Shown: piece after piece, positions 9,260 through 16,220 of the stretch | Position numbering within the stretch: position 1 is the stretch's first letter | How the letters are laid out: every line of letters starts with the position of its first letter | Origin: Larix sibirica | Taxonomy: Eukaryota > Streptophyta > Pinopsida > Pinales > Pinaceae | DNA: 16,220 bases | Assembly: GCA_004151065.3 (NCBI GenBank) | Contig: NWUY0300084768.1 | Span: 1-16,220, forward strand | Direction: 5' to 3' | Notes under the pieces: generated by a model | Databases searched by the model: none | Told to the model about the DNA's origin: nothing | The model's input: the letters and a program-made list of their open reading frames with translations, nothing else | Translations under genes and position numbers: made by a program

Positions 9260-9671
9260 TTTCTCTTTATTAACAATGCCACATTGTGTCAATTATTATT
9301 TGTTTGAATCTATTGCTAACCTTTCTACGTACTATTCAATGCTTGCCCAATTATGGCTCCAAGTTACAAATTTCCTCTCAAGCATATTGGCATTGATGGT
9401 CCAGTATTGTGTGATGTTGTTGAGTAGTAATTCACAACTCTTGATAATTTAATTATAGTACCTTTATGAAAAAAGGCATGTTTTTTCCTTGGATTGGTTG
9501 ATTAAAGGTTATGAATGGGTATCAAAGATACATGCTCTCATGAACTTATAGACCTAACAAGATTGACGCATGGTGATGTCTAATTGGCTAGTTTTTCAAC
9601 CAATATAATGAGCATTGCTATTTTTTTTAGATTGGTTTTCTAATTTCATGCTTGATGATATCTGATATCAG
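9260..9671. other. Spacer between the ABC and tRNA ligase fragments
   Basis: No recognised coding content was seen. The 3' end (about 9620-9671) has a pyrimidine-rich run and a GATATCAG acceptor, so it looks like the intron tail belonging to the tRNA ligase exon. The origin of the left part is unknown. Confidence 0.4.
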
Positions 9672-9779
9672 GTATACCAGGATTTGCAAAGTCTTCTCTT
9701 TGTAGAGAACTTGTCAATGCTCCGGGTGGCCTTGGAGATGACCAAACCATGCATAGCCTTATGGGTAAGCTTATTAAAG
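9672..9779 (+). pseudogene. RNL: Single exon of plant tRNA ligase (P-loop of the central kinase domain)
   Basis: Plant tRNA ligase seals tRNA halves after intron removal; its central polynucleotide-kinase-like domain phosphorylates the 5' end and needs a P-loop. After a TATCAG acceptor the exon reads IPGFAKSSLCRELVNAPGGL then GDDQTMHSLMGKLIKG before a GTATGA donor. The family motif is close to PGCAKSALCKE, then LNAPGG, GDD and LMGDL; here the cysteine after PG is phenylalanine. The 108-base exon is open and has plausible splice sites. No neighbouring ligase exon was recognised on either side, although the protein is about 1,100 residues long, so this is most likely an isolated gene fragment. 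A far-flung gene with long introns cannot be excluded. Confidence 0.82.
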
Positions 9780-10161
9780 GTATGAATCACATACTGAAGT
9801 GAAGAAATTTATGTGATAAGGGTATTCAAATGTTCTATGACTATGACATAAAACAACCTCACTCTCATTTCTATAAAGTGATATAGAGATTTTATTATTT
9901 AGGGTTTTGAATACTATGTGCTACATTAGTGGCCATTCCTTAATGCATATAGTACTTTAGAAAAAAACATACTAATCAATATTTCCTCAGCTATATATAT
10001 ATAATATAATAATTCGATTGATTTCCAACTCATGACTACTAGGATAGGTCAATGGGACTGTAGAGTACAATGATGTCATTACAAAGCTGGAGTACCAAAT
10101 GTTCTCCTATAAAAAGGAAAAAGGAAGTAAACTAAAATGAAGTAGAACAGAGCATAAGTCT
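9780..10161. other. Spacer with one half of a short repeat pair
   Basis: No coding signal was found. The segment contains copy 1 of the repeat at 9851-9899 and a short TATATATA stretch near 9992. Confidence 0.4.
9851..9899 (+). repeat. Short direct repeat, copy 1 (partner at 10447-10494)
   Basis: The segment starts AAACAACCTCACTCTC and ends GTGATATAGAGATTTTATTA. It aligns with 10447-10494 (AAACAATCTGGCTCTAC to GTGATATAGAGTTTTTTTTA) at roughly 80% by eye. The bases upstream also share GACTAT and CAT words, so the duplication may extend further left with indels. The pair brackets about 550 bases. Confidence 0.7.
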
Positions 10162-10482
10162 ATGTTGAAGCATAAAATATATGAAAAACCCTTGACCCTA
10201 AGCATGGGAAGTTGCACAAGAGTGGAGATGTATAAGAGTAAAAGGTCCAGGAGAAAGGCTAAAAGTAATGTGTTGTGTCTGTCAAGTAATAAACCCATCT
10301 CTCCTAACATTCAAGTCCGAATGAAGGAAACACTAAATAATATGATGCCAAGGGGTAGAACTAGTGGAAGGTTTGGACCGTCCACTACACTATTGTCTAA
10401 AGGAGAAAGGATGTCACTTGGGACTATAGGCATGCATATGCATATGAAACAATCTGGCTCTACTTTGTATAATGTGATATAG
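10162..10482 (+). CDS. Uncertain small ORF, 106 codons, basic product
   Basis: An open reading runs from ATG at 10162 to TAG at 10480. The product is rich in Lys, Arg, Ser and Met (for example KSKRSRRKAKSN) and ends with a short MHMHMKQ run encoded by a repeated GCATAT word. I recognise no domain, signal peptide or membrane segment. It is longer than most chance readings in this AT-rich DNA, but it overlaps copy 2 of a short repeat at its 3' end and shows no splice or promoter signal. Chance or a decayed gene piece are both possible. Confidence 0.2.
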   Translation: MLKHKIYEKPLTLSMGSCTRVEMYKSKRSRRKAKSNVLCLSSNKPISPNIQVRMKETLNNMMPRGRTSGRFGPSTTLLSKGERMSLGTIGMHMHMKQSGSTLYNVI

Positions 10483-10494
10483 AGTTTTTTTTAT
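10447..10494 (+). repeat. Short direct repeat, copy 2 (partner at 9851-9899)
   Basis: See the partner entry. The shared core is GTGATATAGAG. This copy is preceded by the palindrome-like GCATGCATATGCATATG (10430-10446), which may reflect local slippage. Confidence 0.7.
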
Positions 10495-10621
10495 TACCAC
10501 CTGGTTTGGTCATCTTTTGGTGCTCACAAAATTCATGAAAACCTCCCATTTATCCCATGAGGGGTGTAGAGAAGGCTGAATAAGTTGAAAAAAGGGTGGC
10601 TCAGTTAAGAGCCCAAGCATC

Positions 10622-13187
10622 TCACTTACAAGGAATTGACACTCTTATGCGTTGTGAAAGTCTGTATAGCTTTTCATGGTCAAAATTTTTATCAGTTTGT
10701 CTAGTTTTCTTAACAAAATCAGATGCTGCTTGGAATATGCCTAGTTTACAGTAACTATCTACAATGGTATTATAGGTGTGCTCATCAGGCATGCAACCAT
10801 GTTCCTTCATATTGTTGATCACATTCATAGCTTCCTCAAACATTGCAAGGCTTGAATAACCTGCTACAAACGTATTGTAAGTGACAATGGAAGGATTTAA
10901 TCCTGAATCCATCAATTCCGACAAAATCCTTGAAGCATCCTGCATAAGACCCTGTTTGCAGTATGCATTAATGACAATGTTGTATGAGACAATATCTGGC
11001 TTCTTGCCGATCATTTTCATATATCTTAGTATAGCTTCTTGATTTCATGCAGTTTCCTTCCCTACTATACATGCTTATCAAAGAGTTGTAAGTAATCAAA
11101 TCTGGTTTCCACCCATTTTGTTTCATGCTATTTAACATATCAAGAGCTTGATGAATGGAGCCATGCCTTCCATATATACCAATCATGGTATTTTAAAATT
11201 TAAATCACCAAGTCTGGGGAAAAACCATTCTTTTTCAACTCTGAAAAGGAATCCTCTGTCTCCTTTAAGAAATTGCACTTTCTATATACAATCACCAATG
11301 TTTTCAGAAGTACCCAACTGGGATAAATGAATCCCGACTGTATATCTTCTGCAAGGGCTTTCAACCGCACTATATGTTTACCATTAACATAAGAATACAA
11401 CAAGGAAGCATAAGCATTTTCATTCGGTTTATAACCCATGTCCTTCATATATGCAAGAACAGCTTCTGCTTCCTTCCACTTCCCTTTCCTAGCTAATGCA
11501 TTCAGAAGAGCATTGTAAGTAGAAATATTGGGACACAATCCTACTTTAATCATTTGGTTATATGTTTCTAGAGCCAGCTCAACTGAGCCACACTTACCAT
11601 AAGCCCCAATCATAGTATTATAAGTTTCCCGAATTGGCATGAATCCAACTTTCTTCATTTCCTTGAAAACTATAGCAATGTGCATATGCTTAACATTTTT
11701 CCCGCACACAACCACCAGAGTATTCCATGTGACTCTATCAGGGATATAGCCACTAGACCTGATTTCATCAAATGTTGACATCATCTGTTGGAATTTTGCA
11801 TTTTTCCCATACATAGAAATGATATCATTGAAAGTGCATAGATTAGGATGACAACCTGCCTTCTTCATCTGTGTGAATAACTTCAAGGCTCTCTCCTCTT
11901 TTCTTGCCTCGCCAAATGCAGATATCAGGATTGTGTACATAAAAACATCGGGCTCAACTCCTTTACTTACCATTCTATCCATCAAAGAAGCACCTTTGTC
12001 ACAGTGTCCATCAGTACAGTAAGCTAAAATCAATTCATTGTAGGTGACAATATTGGGTTGGCACTGTTTGTTGTTATCCATTTCTATCAAAATATTGAGA
12101 GCTTCTCCATGCAACCCTGCTTTCCCATAGACATTAAGAAGCGCATTGTATGTGATTCTACCAGGGGAACATCCTGCTGCCTTCATCTCTTTGAAAATAT
12201 TTTATGCTTCTTCACACAGCTCTCCTCTGCCACATGCAGCTATGGTGGTATTCTAGGTGTATTCATCAGGCCTAAGTCCCCAATTTTTCATCTCCTCAAA
12301 AAGTGATACAACTTTTTTCCAAGAATTACCCATCTTGCCATATACACCAAGCATTACATTGTAGTTGACAACATTAGGTTCGCATCCATCTTCCACCATT
12401 CTATTGAACAGAAAAATCGCTTCTATGTACATACCACTCTGGGAATAAGTGGAAATTAAAGAGGTGTATGCATAAGCATCCATAGAATACCCTTCTAGCC
12501 GAAGCTTATGAAACAAATCAGTTGCTTTGGAGCATTGAGCCTCTCGGCCTAAATTCCTAATCATGAGTGCAATTGCTTGAACATTTGGCTTGTGGTCCTC
12601 GTGGTTTCTCATCCATTCAAATACATCCAAGGCCTTTTTCCACTGTCTAAATCCGCATAGCCCCTTTAAAATTGCTAGAAGATCCCCTTCTTGTATTTGA
12701 GCCAATTCTAGCCCAAACTCCCACCTTGATCAAGAATTGAGTATAGAAGTAACTCACGAGTTTCTGAGAGGTCTTTCCTCCATGACTGCCTTTCGAATAC
12801 ACCATTTCGAACACCCTTTCATGAAGACGCGCCCTCTTGGGAAGTAGGTTGTGGACGTCTTTCTTCAAAACCGATATGGTTATCGGAACCCAATTGAGAA
12901 TGGAGACCGCCCTCTTCGTTTTGGACGTCTCTGACAACTGATGGAGGCCTTGAGGGTGATTCAAGGACCAACTTCTTATTAATTTTGTCTTGTATTTCAT
13001 TGAGTTGGGGTTTGAATTTGGAAGTATGAGGAGGAGGTGGAGGTGTATTGAGAATGTGTTCGATGAGAGAAATAACAGGGAATGAATGAATTGGAGATGG
13101 TGGAGGTGGAGAGTTATGTGATCTAAAGGTGGATTTGGGTAAATTTGGGGTAGGCAGAAGGGGAGGCAGTGAGAGCTTATCGACCAT
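10622..13187 (-). pseudogene. P-class PPR protein resembling Arabidopsis At5g02860, near full length but disabled
   Basis: P-class PPR proteins bind organellar RNA through tandem 35-residue helical repeats. The product would start MVDKLSLPPLLPTPNLP, like the At5g02860 N-terminus, followed by a Pro/Ser-rich leader. The repeats start near 12690 (GDLLAILKGL) and run with phrases such as YAYTSLISTYSQSGMYIEA, TYNALLNVYGKAG and TYNTIVDSYCKLG, to a natural-looking end RLSQRIRVSIPCK with the stop at 10622. Length (about 855 codons) and colinearity match the roughly 819-residue family member, without introns. The lesions are TGA at 12819-12821, a one-base loss near 12720, TAG at 12253-12255, TAA at 12202-12204, a frame change near 11190-11204 and one extra base near 11041. 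The few lesions point to recent death or assembly error. Confidence 0.85.
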
Positions 13188-14176
13188 TCATTTTCCCTGC
13201 GATTGCTATTTGGCATCAACTATGAAGGTACTCGTGGAATGGTCATATCTTTGATGAAGTTCCGAAATATGTGTGCAATGGTGAAGCCATCCAAAAAAAC
13301 CTGATATTCGACAATGTAGCACTTCTTATTGGTGTAACATATATGAAGCATTTTCAGGGGGAAGGAATACTAGCTACAAATCAGGGCATAAATGCACAAC
13401 CTTTCAAATTCTATAACATTCTAGATACTTATGGCTCTGCATCATTTATGTTCTACACAAGCATATCCAATAAGTGTGCCACAGGAACACATTCAATATT
13501 TATGTCATCTCTAACATGCTTATCTAACACACCAAAAAAGCACATCACTCAATTTAGTAGTGGACAACATTATTTTCCTCCACACTTCAATGCTTGGATT
13601 TTTAAAGGCTCAGTCTGACCTTTCAGATTATTTGAAACCGCAAATCCAGCTATCTATTCTTATCATGGAACTTGAAGCTTCAAACCTGAAACAATTGTCT
13701 CTTATCCATGATGTCCATCAGATAAGACACATTCAGTTTAGAACATAAACATTTACCAAGTCCATTTCTTTAATAAAGTGAAACACACACTTTTTTGGAC
13801 TAAGATCCTGCTCATTGTTCTCCCTCTCATATGCAAGTCCGCCTGTTCTATTCTACACATAGCATATGCAAGCAATAATTTCCTCTTATGCATATCGAAC
13901 ATGAATACCTGCAACTTCCATTGCGGTGTCCATGTAGCTTTTCAATATCTATTGTGACACATCATGTAGAAGTTAACTACAGTAATTCTTTCTATTTTGG
14001 ATTTGTGATGTAGTTTTCTATAAGGAAATAAGATGTCATCTGTCTTTTCAGAAAAATAAAGTTGCTATTAGTTTATATTTTTAAGTGCCCATAAATGCAT
14101 TTTGACTTCTCTCTATATCTAGGAAACTCTTATCATTGGGTATAGAAGAAAAGATTCAGAGTTTCCTCTTTTGCAG
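13188..14176. other. Spacer between the minus-strand PPR gene and the plus-strand transferase-like exons
   Basis: The region just right of 13187 would be the PPR promoter and 5' leader; no clear TATA element was pinned down. A 115-codon plus-strand open stretch (13271-13618) has no domain I recognise and an unremarkable composition, so it is not called as a gene. The right end, about 14100-14176, is pyrimidine-rich and ends CTCTTTTGCAG, a good 3' splice site for the next exon. Confidence 0.45.
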
Positions 14177-14334
14177 GTCCTGTACCAGTGGCAGAGGTCA
14201 GGTCTTTGACTCATTATGGAGAACCATATGATGGAAGCACGCGGCTCTTTAGAAGCACATTATTTGTGGCTTATGTGAGAGCGATATATGGAGAAGCTGT
14301 CCTTTTGCATGGGGTAGAGTGGATGCCTTCAAAT
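14177..14334 (+). pseudogene. Anthranilate phosphoribosyltransferase-like (TrpD-like) exon A
   Basis: After a TTTTGCAG acceptor the 158-base exon reads PVPVAEVRSLTHYGEPYDGS, then TRLFRSTLFVAYVRAIYGEA and VLLHGVEWMPSN, ending at a GTTAGA donor. It resembles the plant family typified by Arabidopsis At1g70570, a glycosyltransferase family 3 protein related to TrpD. The LLHG plus WMP segment corresponds to the HG-containing substrate-binding stretch of TrpD proteins. The exon is fully open. Exons for the N-terminal part are not visible upstream, where the opposite-strand PPR gene lies. It may be a gene fragment or an interior part of a long-intron gene; the first is slightly favoured by the context. 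Confidence 0.7.
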
Positions 14335-14547
14335 GTTAGATAGCAATGCACATTTTCTTTGTTATATGTTATATTTTAATTCTTGTTTTTCACCCAAAGA
14401 GATGTCGTTTGGATTCTTTGGAACTTCTTTGTATTATAGTTGATATTTTGGTCTACTTATCGGCTAGTTGCAGGTCAATTGCAATTGGACTCAGATGATT
14501 ATGTCTTACTAACATGCTGAAATAAAAACTCTAAAAACCTATTGCAG

Positions 14548-14631
14548 GGGGGCATAACTGAAGAACAAATGCTTGATGTCATGGGGGCATCTACAACTCT
14601 ATCTCCTGTTGCAGCTGTGAAGCTTCTCAAG
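14548..14631 (+). pseudogene. Anthranilate phosphoribosyltransferase-like (TrpD-like) exon B
   Basis: After an ATTGCAG acceptor the exon reads GGITEEQMLDVMGASTTLSP then VAAVKLLK before a GTACTG donor. It joins exon A on a codon boundary, giving WMPSN followed by GGITEEQM, as in the At1g70570-type family (WMPPK followed by GG). TrpD proteins have a matching stretch in which a glycine-rich loop is followed by a helix of the form xDVLEALG. The intron between the two exons is 213 bases. No following exon was recognised. Confidence 0.7.

Positions 14632-16220
<1,589 letters not shown>

Noticed and set aside
12647-13219. 190-codon minus-strand reading overlapping the PPR N-terminus
   Set aside because: It is out of frame with the MVDKLSLP start and with the DLLAILKGL repeat region. 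The other frame continues past a single TGA to YSILDQGGSLG, which joins the repeats after a one-base shift, so this long reading is a shadow.
13271-13618. 115-codon plus-strand ORF
   Set aside because: No domain, no flanking gene signals and no family resemblance; kept only as a note in the spacer entry.

Overview
The window looks like nuclear DNA of a land plant. It is AT-rich, carries both plant classes of pentatricopeptide repeat (PPR) gene, and has exons with GT-AG introns from plant-type SCAR/WAVE, ABCA transporter, tRNA ligase, anthranilate phosphoribosyltransferase-like and ubiquitin E2 genes. The style of the PLS-class PPR repeats and the mass of decayed gene pieces suggest a large gymnosperm-like genome, but this is inference. 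No bacterial, organellar or viral gene set is seen, and no gene in the window can be shown to be complete and intact.

Layout: 1-1351 is spacer with an LTR-like patch at the left end. 1352-1707 is a two-unit tandem repeat of about 180 bp. 2230-3152 (+) is a broken PLS-class PPR fragment. 3151-6710 (+) is a 5'-truncated, decayed SCAR/WAVE gene that keeps the proline-rich region and traces of the WH2, connector and acidic parts. 6701-9259 (+) holds ABCA-type nucleotide-binding-domain exons, with a 275-bp piece (part intron, part exon) present twice at about 94% identity. 9672-9779 (+) is a single plant tRNA ligase exon carrying the P-loop. 10622-13187 (-) is an almost full-length P-class PPR gene resembling Arabidopsis At5g02860, with three nonsense codons and three frameshifts. 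14177-14631 (+) has two consecutive exons of an anthranilate phosphoribosyltransferase-like gene. 15743-15811 (-) is one ubiquitin-conjugating enzyme exon with the active-site cysteine.

The genes do not form a pathway. The notable property is the assemblage: pieces of seven unrelated host genes within about 13.6 kb, mostly partial, on both strands, several with introns retained, and with some abrupt junctions. Helitron or Pack-MULE capture, template switching during repair, or serial segmental duplication could produce this. No transposase, helicase or reverse transcriptase reading was recognised, so the mechanism is open. I found no convincing new functional system; the mosaic and its junctions are the best leads.
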